Shown: positions 42,356 to 53,906, counted from the first letter of the stretch. The stretch is DNA of 64,000 nt from Catonia carolina (GCA_035578175.1 JAQMRL010000021.1:4787084-4851083); one strand, 5' to 3'. Made by a program: numbers and translations. Notes: generated from the sequence alone by a model not told the origin.

Positions 42356-42850
42356 TTATGAACTGTTGCCACCATTCCTCTTGTTTCTCCAGTACTCCTT
42401 CATAAATTCGCGGTGTCTAACACGACGTTCATCCGTCCATTTTGCCCTAGGTCTCTTCGGCTTACCCTCCGATGCAACTTCCCAGGTGTGAATTTTATGC
42501 CTGAAGGTTTTACGGTCTTTGAGGTCTGAAGGTGTGATATTTGCATCTCTTAGATCGGATTGCACTTGCTTGATCCAGACGGTTGTAATTTTGAGTTTCT
42601 GTGAGTGCATCAGAATCTTCTTTATAAGCCGAGAGTCATCCAGTCTCATTATATGACCATAAAATCTCAGCCGTCGTTTACGGAAATCAACTTTAATGTT
42701 TGAGTATTTTTCCGTCACTGTGTGTGATTGTAGACGATATCCTTCATCTGTGAGTTTTGGGCCAAGAATTTTCCGAATGATTTTTCTCTCAGCTTTCTTA
42801 ATATTCTCAAGATCCCCTTTAAACTTGAGGTTCAAGGTCTCACTGGCATA
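42356..42850 (-). pseudogene. LINE reverse-transcriptase C-terminus (RTE-like)
   Basis: The 159-codon open frame reads LENIKKAERKIIRKILGPKL, KVDFRKRRLRFYGHIMRLDD, QVQSDLRDANITPSDLKDR, KTFRHKIHTWE and ends EYWRNKRNGGNSS. RRLRFYGHIMRLDDSR is the conserved C-terminal motif after the thumb of insect LINE reverse transcriptases. The polymerase core (YADD) lies upstream and is absent, so this is a 5'-truncated insertion. The final part resembles 63397-63618. Confidence 0.85.
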
Positions 42851-42863
42851 AAGAGACTCAAGA

Positions 42864-42887
42864 TTATTATTATTATTATTATTATTT
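42864..42887 (+). repeat. (ATT)n microsatellite
   Basis: Seven or more ATT units between two LINE 3' ends. Confidence 0.9.
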
Positions 42888-42939
42888 TACAGGCTCTATT
42901 TAAACTTAGCTAAAACTTTCGTTATAACTTATTCAAGAA

Positions 42940-43890
42940 AAACGATGAGCTATGTACACAAGTACATTCTTGGCCATAACGAAATCATAAGAAAGACCAG
43001 CACCATGGACCTTGGTGTGTTGTTTGACTCCAAGCTATTATTCCGTGAGCAAGTAGCTTTAATAGCTGCAAAAGCTCGAAGGAATTTAGGACTCATAGCT
43101 TGGATTAGTCGTGATTTCAAATTTGAGAAGACAGTACTTGAAGACAGAAGACTTTATAAGAGCCTTGTGCGTCCCGTCCTCGAGTATTGTTCTACGGTGT
43201 GGAACTATAGAAGGGACGTCACAGAAAAGGAACTAGAGAGGGTGCAGAAAAGACTAATTTATAAGCTGGAATGTAGATCTGGGAGAAAATTTGATGGCTA
43301 TGCGGATGCCCTCTCATTCTACGGGCTTCAGAGTCTGAGCACGCGACGTAGAGTGATGGAAGTACTTTACATTTACAACATTCTGCACTCACGAGTTGAA
43401 GTTCCGGATATCTCGTAGATTTTTCTGAGAGTACCTGGCACAGCTTTAAGAAGTTTTAGGTTGTTTGCTAGAGCTACAAAAAGTAAAATAGCTCCAATCA
43501 ATAGATGTATAGCTACAGCCAATGAAATAAATGGAGAGGTAGATCTGTTTCACAGATATAGTAAAATTAAAGAAAAACTGTACAGGATACTGTGAAGGAA
43601 GGCTGTAAATACTGCGTGATCTTTATGTTATTATAATGTATTTTTATGTGTTATTTGTGTCTATGTGGTGTATGTTAAACTCAGCGGCTGACTGTTTTTT
43701 AGAGAAGAAAGAATGACTACGTTAAGTTGTAATGGTGCGGTATACTAAGGCGAAATTATCTTGCTGTTATACTGTACCAGCTCGCATCCTTGCGGCCAGC
43801 CATAGTAGTGGGTGGAGACGGCAAGGTGTAGGGAAGTTTGGGAGCCCCCACAAAAAAAAATAATAATAATAATTATTATTATTATTATTA
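42940..43890 (+). mobile_element. Jockey/CR1-like LINE 3' end with AAT tail
   Basis: The coding part (42945-43418) is followed by ~440 bp of 3' UTR and ends CCCACAAAAAAAAATAATAA, an A-rich/AAT tail. The copy is 5'-truncated. Confidence 0.82.
42945..43418 (+). pseudogene. Jockey/CR1-like reverse-transcriptase C-terminal region
   Basis: The open frame has YILGHNEIIRKTSTMDLGVL, FDSKLLF, AKARRNLGLIAWISRDF, LYKSLVRPVLEYCSTVWN and ELERVQKRLIYKLECR. DLGV.FDS..F...V..I..KA...LG and SLVRP.LEYCS.VW are hallmarks of the region after the RT domain in Jockey and CR1 LINEs. A TAG ends the frame at VPDIS; homologous-looking sequence (FRSFRLFARATKSK-like) seems to continue in other frames after it. The RT core is missing. 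Confidence 0.87.
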
Positions 43891-43893
43891 TTA

Positions 43894-44286
43894 CTTGTGT
43901 TTAGGTCATCATCCGAAAGGCTGGTTTAAACCTGTAGAGGTTTTACTAAGTAAACGAGGAGTGAGGTGGTTTACCATTGCCACAACTCACCGAATGGAAA
44001 AGTACGCTTATCAGCATGCCAGGCCCTCTGAAAAGCACATATTTTCCACTCTGCAAATGACACCTTCACTTCATTCACCCCAAAATCTATCTGTATAATG
44101 AAATTCATTACTTTCAGAGTGGATAACTCTGATTAGTGTCTTTTGCATCTCTACCTCTTCTGTTCTTAAATGATTCAGCCATTTAATTGGCTGACCATAT
44201 GATAAGAAATAGAACTATTTATTTTAGCCTTGCAACGAACAGATTGAGTGTAAAAAATTTGTCACTCCACCTGTCTGTTATGGGCA
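43894..44286 (-). mobile_element. Rep-D, full extent, next to the LINE tail
   Basis: GTGTTTAGGTCATCATCCGA (tail side) to CCACCTGTCTGTTATGGGCA. It abuts an ATT tract at 43870-43890. Confidence 0.9.
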
Positions 44287-44396
44287 GTATTATTACTTCA
44301 AAAAGTAAATCGTTTTATGAATTAAAATATTCTCTAAAAATGTTATATATTTATATCATGAAATTTAGTTTAGTTTTTATCATGTACGAGGGGGTA

Positions 44397-45312
44397 CCCA
44401 AAAGTATCCGGAATAGCTCTGCTGTGGGCGGAGCTTGTGCAGTACAAATTTCCGCCACTAGGCTGCTTGTAGCGCTACTCATTGCCAGTTCAATGCCATT
44501 TTGTTCGTTGATCTAGCTTGTTCTGTTCTCGTGCAGTGATTGTTCTCGCTAGTGCTGTTTTGTGCTCGTGTCGTTTTTCATGATGGCAAGTTTTAATGAA
44601 CAACGTGCGGCTGTGAAATTTTGCTTCTTGCTCGGTAAAAACGCCGCGGAAACAGTTGTAATGTTGAACACAGCTTACAAAGACGACGCTATTGGAAAAA
44701 CCCAAGTGTACGAGTGGTTTCGCGCTTTAAAAATGGCGACATGTCGATTGAGAACAAACCTCGTTCTGGACGACCGTCGACTTCCCGAACAGACGAAAAT
44801 GTTGTGAAAGTGAAAGAAATTGTACGAACAGACCGACGACAGACCATTGACTTTTTATCTTGAAGTGTTAAGAAGACTACGAAACAGCATTCGTCGTAAA
44901 AGACCTAATTTGTGGCAGACAGGGGACTGGTTTTTCCACCACGACAACGCGCCTGCACACACGGCAATCTCGGTTACCCAGTTTTTGGCGAAAAACGGCA
45001 TGGTTTTGCTACCACACGCACCGTACTCACCCGATCTGGCTCCGTGTGATTTTTTCTTGTTCCCACGCATGAAAAGGGGCATGAAAGGTCTCCGATTTAA
45101 CAACGTTGATGATGTCAAGAAAAAAACAACGGATGAGCTGGCAGCCATCACTGAAGAGGAGTACAAAAAATGTTTTGAACAGTGGAAGCACCGGTGGGAC
45201 AAATGTATTAGTTGTAATGGAGAGTATTTTGAAGGGGATAAGGTTCTTTTGTAAAAAAATTAAAAATAAATAGTTTTAAAAAATAATTCCGGTTTCTTTT
45301 GGGTACCCCTCG
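44397..45312 (+). mobile_element. SETMAR-type mariner, both TIRs, internally deleted
   Basis: TA is at 44395-44396 and 45313-45314. The ends are CGAGGGGGTACCCAAAAGTA and its inverse (GGTTTCTTTTGGGTACCCCT/CG). At 916 bp it is about 400 bp shorter than a complete element. Confidence 0.93.
44583..45254 (+). pseudogene. SETMAR-type mariner transposase, N- and C-termini joined by deletion
   Basis: The N-terminus shows the HTH_48-type region NEQRAAVKFCFLLGKNAAET, VQVYEWF-like TQVYEWF. A one-base shift near 44728 then moves the frame to NGDMSIENKPRSGRPSTSR and TDRRQTIDFLS. The middle with the first catalytic Asp is deleted. The C-terminus resumes at LEVLRRLRNSIRRKRPNLWQ, HHDNAPAHTAISVTQFLAKN, PYSPDLAPCDFFLFPRMKRG and ends CNGEYFEGDKVLL. 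Second and third Asp are 34 apart. This is the only transposase in the window that keeps its DNA-binding N-terminus. Confidence 0.9.
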
Positions 45313-45335
45313 TATACCAAAGAATTAGACTAATG

Positions 45336-45447
45336 TACAGTTCAACCATTGTTAGTTTGCTCCTTCTGTCAACAAACAAAAGCCAACTACTACAGGGTGC
45401 ACGCTAGAGTCCGCGAATTTATGGATGTCGTATTCCTATTAAGTTAA
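45336..45447 (+). mobile_element. Half of the TA-site MITE seen at 26588
   Basis: CAGTTCAACCATTGTTAGTT, GTCAACAAACAAAAGCCAAC and GGGTGCACGCTAGAGTC match the inverse of 26820-26926. The other end is missing. Confidence 0.85.
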
Positions 45448-45849
45448 CCCTTACAGTGACAAAAAAAACAAACTTCCAACAAAAAAAAAACAAACTTCGT
45501 CCTAATATTATGACGTCAAGATTTAGACTAAAAAATCCCGGCGTCGTCCTTTTATTAGTACGTTGACTAAAACATTCATAGGATTTTTATTTTTCACTTA
45601 ATTTTTATAAACAACGTCTGAAAATAATAAGTAAGAAATGTAGATTGAAAAATACATGTACAGTTTTTTTATGAATAAAGTTTTTTTATTGATTAAAGAA
45701 CAGTATTTTTATTTTTTACAATACATAAATGATTTTTTTGTAATTTTTGCGTAATTAAGGGAGTAGTAAACCCAGAAAATGAAAATGAAAACTTCTGGCA
45801 ATAATTTGTCATTATTTATTTTAAATGAAAAAGTAACTTACTAAGTTAC
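45448..45849. other. Unclassified AT-rich stretch
   Basis: 45757-45850 resembles 21359-21450 (GTAGTAAACCCAGAAAATGA versus GTAGTCAATCCAGAAATTGA), a faint further repeat. No coding signal. Confidence 0.45.
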
Positions 45850-46110
45850 CTACAAGGAAATTGTTAATCATGCATTTTTTTTGTAATAAAAAATTGGATT
45901 ACAACAAACTATAACAGGTGTAAAGTAAAAGTAAATAAATAATAAACCATTCAAAATAATAATTTCTTCTAGTATGAACACATAACTTGTTTATTTAATG
46001 GTAAAATAAATTAAAATAGGTTCGTTTAATAACTTATATTTATTTTACAGAAATTAATACCGTATACTTGTTACATGGTAGGCCTATAATCGGTTTTTTT
46101 TAATAAAAAT
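45850..46110. repeat. Segment X, copy 1 (empty of HelA at the T-run)
   Basis: ACAAGGAAATTGTTAATCAT, T-run, GTAATAAAAAATTGGATTAC, then CAGAAATTAATACCGTATAC. Copy 2 is at 47570-47607, 48627-48795 and 52390-52465. Confidence 0.9.
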
Positions 46111-46917
46111 AAAATCTGGTGTGAAACACTCACACAACTTTCTCTTGCCAATGCAAATGATAAACAATAATCCTAACATTAGTAATAAAACATTAGAAAT
46201 AAACAATAATCGGTTTTTTAATAAAAATAAAATCTGGTGTGAAACACTCACACAACTTTCTCTTGCCAATGCAAATGATAAACAATAATCCTAATATTAG
46301 TAATAAAACATTAGAAATAAACAATATTCGGTTTTTTTAATAAAAATAAAATCTGGTGTGAAACACTCACACAACTTTCTCTTGCCAATGCAAATGATAA
46401 ACAAGAATCCTAACATTAGTAATATAACATTAGAAATAAACAATAATCGGTTTTTTAATAAAAATAAAATCTGGTGTGAAACACTCACACAACTTTCTCT
46501 TGCCAATGCAAATGATAAACAATAATCCTAATATTAGTAATAAAACATTAGAAATAAACAATAATCGGTTTTTTTAATAAAAATAAAATCAGGTGTGAAA
46601 CACTCACACAACTTTCTCTTGCCAATGCAAATGATAAACAATAATCCTAACATTAGTAATAAAACATTAGAAATAAACAATAATCGGTTTTTTTTATAAA
46701 AATAAAATCTGGTGTGAAACACTCACACAACTTTCTCTTGCCAATGCAAATGATAAACAATAATCCTAACATTAGTAATAAAACATTAGGAATAAACAAT
46801 AATCGGTTTTTTTAATAAAAATAAAATCTGGTGTGAAACACTTGCACAACTTTCTCTTGCCAATGCAAATAATTAAAAATATAACGTAACATTATTAATA
46901 AAACATTAGAAATAAAC
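46086..46917 (-). repeat. Seven ~119-bp tandem units: HelA 3' terminus plus flank
   Basis: Units start (ATAATCGGTTTTT) at 46086, 46206, 46324, 46443, 46561, 46680 and 46799, spaced 118-120 bp. Each has ~26 bp of local flank and ~92 bp of HelA 3' end with hairpin and subterminal repeat. Units differ at single positions. Confidence 0.97.
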
Positions 46918-47560
46918 AAAAAACTAACCTTAATAAACATAACCTAATTTTAATCATGAGTGAAAGACGCAAAATGAATATACACCTCAGTTCGGCTTAA
47001 AAATACGGAAAATCACTCTTTCGCACTAAAATAGGCTCTGTAGAGAAAGCTCCTCTCAATAAAAGTTGTAGATCTTTTAATTTCCTATAAATTTGATTAT
47101 ATACACTTTTGTCGTTAAATGCATACTAAGGCCGAAATCTTAAAAAAATCGATTTTTCACACGTTTTCGTGAGAAAAAAACAGAAAATCGCTAATTACCA
47201 CTAAACTAAGCGTTATGCCAAAAAATGTTTCAAATAAAAGTTGTAGAATTTTAAATTCTCTACAACTTTTATTATATAAATTTTTGCGCTATATGTATTA
47301 TATACATATTAAAGCCGTAATTTAAAAAAAAAAATGTATTGCGTGAAAACAGCCTGACCAAGAATTTTAGGAAACATGGCGTTTACCCTATCTTATAGAG
47401 CATAAAGAATTAAGTAAACAAGGCGATTTAAAAAAAATCGTAGGACCAGGTTTTGAGAAAATCAAAAAATGTGAAAAATTACATGAATAAACTACTACTT
47501 CCGATCGACCGATTTTGATGAAAATGTAGTGGTATGTAAGTTAAGTTTCAAGTTACAAGT
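46827..47560 (-). mobile_element. HelA, 5'-truncated, attached to the satellite
   Basis: It continues the last unit through AACATAACCTAATTTTAATC to CTACTACTTCCGATCGACCG. It lacks the GT tract and 5' end. Confidence 0.92.
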
Positions 47561-47607
47561 TGATTTTTTCCCTTATACAAGGAAATTGTTGATCATGCGT
47601 TTGTTTT

Positions 47608-47751
47608 TTACTTTCTCTTGCCTATATGAATATATAGGAAGGAAAGTATTGTTTTCATGTCGATTTTTCGAAATCGAGTTTTCACCGGATCTATACGTTT
47701 TCAGACCCCCTGAACCCAAAAAACATGTTTTTAGCGATTGGTCTGTGTGTA

Positions 47752-47813
<62 letters not shown>

Positions 47814-48615
47814 TGTGTGTGTGTGTGTGTGTCTGTGTGTGAACAGAATATCTCAAGAACGGAACATCGTACGAACTTGAAACTTGAAACTTAAGTTACA
47901 TACCACTACCGGACGCGACACGAACATTTTCATCAAAATCGGTCAACCGGAAGTAGTAGTTTATTCGAATAATTTTTCAGTTTTTTGCAATTTTCTCAAA
48001 AACTGGTCCTACGATTTTTTTTAAAATCGCCTATTTTACTCAATTTTTTATTCTCTACAAGATAGGGTAGGCGCCATGTTTGCTGAAATTCTCGGTGAGG
48101 CTGTTTTCACGTAAAAACGTTGTTTTTTTAAGATTACGGCTTTAATATAAATTTCAGCGCAAAAACTTATATAATAAAAGTTGTAGAGAATTTAAAAACC
48201 TACAACTTTTGTTTCAAACATTTTTTTGTATAACGCTTAGTTTAGCGGTAATTTGCGATTTTCTGTTTTTTTTCTCACGAAAACGTGAGAAAAATCGATT
48301 TTTTAAACATTTCGGTCTTAGTATGCATTTTACGACAAAAGTGTATATAATTAAATTTATAGAAAATTAAAAGATCTACAACTTTTGTTTACAGCATTTT
48401 TCTCTACAGAGCCTAGTTTAGCGTGAAAGCGTGATTTTCCGTATTTTTAAGCCAAACTGAGTTCGATTGTCATTTTGCGTCATTCACTCATGATTAAAAT
48501 AAGGTTATGTTTTTGAGGTTAGTTTTTGTTTATTTCTAATATTTTATTAATAATGTTAGGTTTATTATTAATCATTTGCATTGGCAAGAGAAAGTTGTGT
48601 GAGTGTTTTACACCA
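47608..48615 (+). mobile_element. HelA, full length, in segment X copy 2
   Basis: TTACTTTCTCTTGCC start, GT tract 47742-47840, end TTTTACACCAGATTTTTG. The homologous site at 45873-45885 is an uninterrupted T-run. Confidence 0.96.
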
Positions 48616-48865
48616 GATTTTTGTTTTTTTTTTTTTGTAATAAAAAATTGGATTACAACAAACTATAACAGGTGTAAAGTAAAAGTAAATAAATAATAAA
48701 CTATTCAAAATAATAATTTCTTCTAGAATGAACACATAACTTGTTTATTTAATGGTAAAATAAATTGAAATAGGTTTATTTAATAACTTAGCTATACACT
48801 TTTACAATATACAGGTTGCTTCTAAACTATACGGCAATCTCTTGGGATCTCATTCTATAGCTAAA

Positions 48866-49661
48866 AATCTGGTGTGAAACACTCACACAACTTTCTCTTC
48901 CCAATGCAAATAATTAATAATAAACCTAACATTATTAATAAAATATTAGAAATAAACAAAAACTAACCTCAAAAACATAACCTTATTTTAATCATGAGTG
49001 AATGACGCAAAATGAAAATCGATCTCAGTTTGGCTTAAAAATATGGAAAATCACGCTTTCACGCTAAACTAGGCTCTGTAGAGAAAAATGCTCTAAACAA
49101 AAGTTGTAGATCTTTTAATTTTCTATAAATTTAATTATATACACTTTTGTCGTAAAATGCATACTAAGATCGAAATCTTAAAAAAAATCGATTTTTCTCA
49201 CGTTTTCGTGAGAAAGAAAACAGAAAATCGCAAATTACCGCTAAACTAAGCGTTATACAAAAAAATGTTTCAAACAGAAGTTGTAGGTTTTTAAATTCTC
49301 TACAACTTTTATTATATAAGTTTTTGCGCTAAAATTTATATTAAAGCCGTAATCTTAAAAAAACAACGTTTTTACGTGAAAACAGCCTCACCCAGAATTT
49401 CAGCAAACATGACGCCTACCCTATTTTGTAGAGAATAAAAAATTGAGTAAACCAGGCGATTTTAAAAACAATCGTACGACCAGTTTTTGAGAAAATCGCA
49501 AAAAAGTGAAAAATTACACGAATAAACTACCACTTCCGGTTGACCGATTTTGATGAAAATGTTCGTGTCGGGTCCGGTAGTGGTGTGCAACTTAAGTTTT
49601 AAGTTTCAAGTTCGTACAATGTTCCGTTCTTGAGATAGTTTGTACACACACACACACACAC

Positions 49662-49697
<36 letters not shown>

Positions 49698-49849
49698 ACA
49701 CACACACAGACCAATCGCTAAAAACATGTTTTTTGGGTTCAGGGGGTCTGAAAACGTATAGATCCGGTGAAAACTCGATTTCGAAAAATCGACATGAAAA
49801 CAATACTTTCCTACCTATATATTCATATAGGCAAGAGAAAGTAAAAATA
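48866..49849 (-). mobile_element. HelA, full length
   Basis: AAAAATCTGGTGTGAAACAC at 48864, CA tract 49643-49708, 5' end GGCAAGAGAAAGTAAAAA. Confidence 0.96.
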
Positions 49850-50358
49850 AAAAAAAAAGTTCATATAAACATATGCCTGAAAACGCTTAGTTACCGAGTT
49901 ACGGCTAGCGAAACATTTCATCTAGAACTCTGTACTCTCGGTGAAGTAAGACCGTAAAACAATATTAAAGGTAGTTACAAAGATACAAATACGATTTTTT
50001 CTTATGTTTTTTAATCTGAAAAATTGAATAAAATTGGTTCCAGAGTTGTAAATGCAATACTTTCAGAGATATCTTACATAAAACACAAGAATTGGTGCAA
50101 ACAAATAACACATTTTGTGTTTAACGTAAGATTACTTCCATAAATGGTAAATGAAAGTGTATTTTTTCTTAAATAGATTTTCTACAAATTTATTTTTTCT
50201 TAATTTATTTTCTTTTTTGTATTTTTTCTTAAATAAATTTTCTACAAATTTATTTAAGAAAAAATACACCTTTATTTACCATTGAGAGTTGTAGGTGAAA
50301 CTTTTCGCTATCCGTAACTCGCTAACTAAGCGTTTTCAAGCATATGTTTATATGAACT
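49850..50358. repeat. Spacer with inverted words between opposed HelA copies
   Basis: GTTCATATAAACATATGC at 49859 and its inverse GCATATGTTTATATGAAC at 50339, plus matching CGCTTAGTTA/CTAACTAAGCG words, show the two sides are also inverted. The middle has TTTTTTCTTAAATA repeats near 50163-50260. Confidence 0.75.
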
Positions 50359-51337
50359 TTTTTACTTTCTCTTGCCTATATGAATATGTAGGAAGCAAAG
50401 TATTGTTTTCATGTCGATTTTTCGAAATCGAGTTTTCACCGGATCTATACGTTTTCAGACCCCCTGAACCCAAAAAACATGTTTTTAGCGATTGGTCTGT
50501 GTGTGTGTGGCTGTGTGTGTGTGTGTGTGTGTCTGTGTGCGTGTGTGTGTGTGTGTGTGAACAGAATATCTCAAGAACGGAACATCGTACGAACTTGAAA
50601 CTTGAAACTTAAGTTACATACCACTACCGGACGCGACACGAACATTTTCATCAAAATCGGTCAACCGGAAGTAGTAGTTTATTCGTATAATTTTTCACTT
50701 TTTTGCGATTTTCTCAAAAACTGGTCCTACGATTTTTTTTAAAATCGCCTGGTTTACTACATTTTTTATGCTCTACAATATAGGGTAGGCGTTATGTTTG
50801 CTGAAATTCTGCTTGAGGCTGTTTTTACGTAAAAACATTTTCTTTTTAAGATTGCGGCTTTAATATGCATTTTAGCGCAAAACGTTATATAATAAAAGTT
50901 GTAGAGAATGTAAAATTCTACAACTTTATTTCGGACATTTTTTTGTATAACGCTTAGTTTAGCGGTAATTTGCGATTTTCTGTTTTTTTCTCACGAAAAC
51001 GTGAGAAAAATTGATTTTTTTAACATTTCGGTCTTAGTATGCATTTTACGACAAAAGTGTATATAATAAAAGTTATAGAAAATTAAAAGATCTACAACTT
51101 TTGTTTAGAGCATTTTTCTCTACAGAGCCTCGTTTAGCGTGAAAGCGTGATTTTCAGTATTTTTAAGCCAAACTGAGTTCGATTGTCATTTTGCGTCATT
51201 CACTCGTGATTAAAATAAGGTTATGTTTTTGAGGTTAGTTTTTGTTTATTTCTAATGTTTTATTACTAATATTAGGTTTATTGTTATTTATTTATATTGG
51301 CAAGAGAAAGTTGTGTGAGTGTTTCACACCAGATTTT
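50359..51337 (+). mobile_element. HelA, full length
   Basis: Start TTTTTACTTTCTCTTGCC, short GT tract at 50496-50558, intact hairpin. Confidence 0.96.
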
Positions 51338-51344
51338 TTCTTAT

Positions 51345-51522
51345 TACTTTCTCTTGCCTATATGAATATATAGGAAGGAAAGTATTGTTTTCATGTCGAT
51401 TTTTCGAAATCGAGTTTTCACCGGATCTATACGTTTTCAGACCCCCTGAACCCAAAAAACATGTTTTTAGCGATTGGTCTGTGTGTGTGTGTCTGTGTGT
51501 GTGTGTGTGTGTCTGTGTGTGT

Positions 51523-51555
<33 letters not shown>

Positions 51556-52334
51556 AACAGAATATCTCAAGAACGGAACATCGTACGAACTTGAAACTTG
51601 AAACTTAAGTTACATATCACTACCGCCCGACACGAACATTTTCATCAAAATCGGTCAACCGGAAGTAGCAGTTTATTCGTATAATTTTTCACTTTTTTGC
51701 GATTTTCTCAAAAACTGGTCCTACGATTTTTTTTAAAATCGCCTGGTTTACTACATTTTTTATGCTCTACAATATAGGGTAGGCGTTATGTTTGCTGAAA
51801 TTCTGTTTGAGGCTGTTTTTACGTAAAAACATTTTGTTTTTAAGATTGCGGCTTTAATATGCATTTTAGCGCAAAACGTTATATAATAAAAGTTGTAGAG
51901 AATGTAAAATTCTACAACTTTATTTCGGACATTTTTTTGTATAACGCTTAGTTTAGCGGTAATTTGCGATTTTCTGTTTTTTTCTCACGAAAACGTGAGA
52001 TAAATTGATTTTTTTAACATTTCGGTCTTAGTATGCATTTTACGACAAAAGTGTATATAATTAAATTTATAGAAAATTAAAAGATCTACAACTTTTGTTC
52101 AGAGCATTTTCCTCTACAGAGCCTAGTTTAGCGTGAAAGCGTGATTTTCCGTATTTTTAAGCCAAACTGAGTTCGATTGTCATTTTTGCGTCATTCACTC
52201 ATGATTAAAATAAGGTTATGTTTTTGAGGTTAGTTTTTGTTTATTTCTAATATTTTATTAATAATGTTAGGTTTATTATTAATTATTTGCATTGGCAAGA
52301 GAAAGTTGTGTGAGTGTTTCACACCAGATTTTTA
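51345..52334 (+). mobile_element. HelA, full length, tandem to the previous copy
   Basis: Starts 8 bp after the previous terminus. Middle sequence (TTATGTTTGCTGAAATTCTG, AACGTTATATAATAAAAGTT) is nearly identical to 50359-51337, suggesting tandem duplication. Confidence 0.96.
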
Positions 52335-52465
52335 CCTATAAAATGAAATCCCAAGAGATTGCCGTATGGTTTTGAATCACCCTATATATTATTAAATAAG
52401 AACTTATATTTATTTTACAGAAATTAATACCGCATACTTGTTACATGATATAATCGGTTTTTTTA

Positions 52466-52920
52466 AAAAATAAATATATAATATAATATTGTATTATTAA
52501 AATGGTTCATAAAATATAGTTTAGTACATTATTTATTATTTTAAGCTAATTATAAAACCATAAATTTTTATTATATTATTTTATTTTAATTTTTATTAAA
52601 GCGGTTGAAATATTACTAGGCCTACATGATTTCAACACCTTACGTTGTAATAAATTGTAAAATATTAACTTTCTCTGTAACATTAAATGTGTAATATAAA
52701 TGAAATATTGTATTAAATTACTAAGTATTAAACGTATATATTCTTGTTGTATTTTTAAAAAAATATTTTATTTTATTTATTACAGGGTTAAAATTTTATA
52801 AAATAGGGCATTAACAATTTGTTAGGGAATATTATTGGTTTTTTAATTAAGGGTCTTTCTTGTAAATTGTTTCATGGTTAGAAATTTTGTGGTGATTTAT
52901 TACCTATTGTATTATATATA
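52466..52920. other. Unclassified AT-rich stretch
   Basis: Only A/T-rich words and a TATA repeat at 52912-52925. Confidence 0.5.
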
Positions 52921-52926
52921 TATATA

Positions 52927-53850
52927 CTAGCTTGCCCCGCGCGGCTTCGCACGCAAAACATGAGTAATCAGTCTTTTTAAAATAAATATTTTAAAATAGA
53001 AGTTGGTGGTAGAAGGGTGAAAATTTAGGAGTGTATGTATTTTTTGTGTATGTTCTTTCAAGAAAAGGAAATAGTGAGCAAGAAATTACAGAGCGTATCA
53101 CAAATGCCAGAAAAGTCATTAGTCAACTTTACCCACTGCGTTGGTCAGAAACTCTCAGTCTAAGGACTAAAAGAATGATGAACGATGCCATCCTTAGAAG
53201 TGTTCTGATGTATGGCGCAGAAGCATGGGAGTTAACAAAAAGAAATAAAGATAGACTGAATGCAGTGGAAATGGACTTCCTGAGACGCAGCTGCAGGGTA
53301 TCTAGGATAGGGCACATCAGAAATGAAGAAATAAGAAGAAGAATGAATCAACAGGAGTCAGTTGTTGAAGCAATAGAAAGTCGCCAACTGTTATGGTATG
53401 GACATGTAAAAAGAATGTCAGAAGCTAGATGGCCCAAGTTCATAATGGAATGGACACCTCAAGAAAGGAGAAAAAGGGGGCGCCCTCCTAGAAAATGGGA
53501 GCAAGACATTCAAAACGCCATGAATTTGAGGCAACTGGCTCCTGAAGATACACTGGATAGGGGCAAATGGAGGTTGAGATGCGAGAAACGGCCTGATGAT
53601 GCTGTACGAGACCTCGTTTAAGAAGAAGAGAAGATGTATTTTTTAATGCCACATTATAAAAAAATAAAAAATAAAAAAAATTTTTTGGGGTGGACCACCC
53701 TTATCACTTCAGGGTATAAAAAATAGATAAAAACCTATTCTCAGACCTACCAAGTGTACATATAAAATTTCATGAAAATCGGTTAAACCGTTTCGGAGGA
53801 GTAACACTGTGACTTAATAATTTTATATATTATATACGCCTGTATATATA
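52927..53850 (+). mobile_element. Rep-G-like unit containing a LINE 3' end
   Basis: ACTAGCTTGCCCCGCGCGGC/TTCGCACGC at 52927 matches the Rep-G start. GGGGTGGACCACCCTTATCA at 53688 and TTTCATGAAAATCGGTTAAA at 53768 match end words seen near 26160. The RT remnant lies between. Whether these are one element is unresolved. Confidence 0.5.
53031..53621 (+). pseudogene. LINE reverse-transcriptase C-terminal region
   Basis: The 196-codon frame has ITERITNARKVISQLYPLRW, SLRTKRMMNDAILRSVLMYG, AEAWELTKRNKDRLNAVEMD, FLRRSCRVSRIGHIRNEEIR, RQLLWYGHVKRMSEARWPK and RRKRGRPPRKWEQDI. The patterns YGAE.W.L, FLRR and LLWYGHV.RM...R.P....W.P..RR.RGRP...W are characteristic of insect LINE RT C-termini. The catalytic core is missing. 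The first ~15 residues are probably non-homologous. Confidence 0.88.
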
Positions 53851-53852
53851 CC

Positions 53853-53872
<20 letters not shown>

Positions 53873-53906
<34 letters not shown>

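Larger units (their letters stand above)
48812..52384. mobile_element. 3.57-kb composite with ~60-bp TIRs enclosing three HelA copies
   Basis: The left end CAGGTTGCTTCTAAACTATA, then CGGCAATCTCTTGGGATCTC, matches the inverse of the right end (AATCCCAAGAGATTGCCGTA equivalents at 52345-52384). TA flanks it. On both sides the TIR passes directly into a HelA 3' terminus. It lies inside segment X copy 2. Confidence 0.8.

Noticed and set aside
46084..46722. Tandem small frames (ESCVSVSHQILF, KRKLCECFTPDF)
   Set aside because: Translations of the 119-bp satellite units.
46086..46917. CRISPR-like array
   Set aside because: Regular 119-bp units are tandem without variable spacers and derive from a transposon end in a eukaryotic genome.
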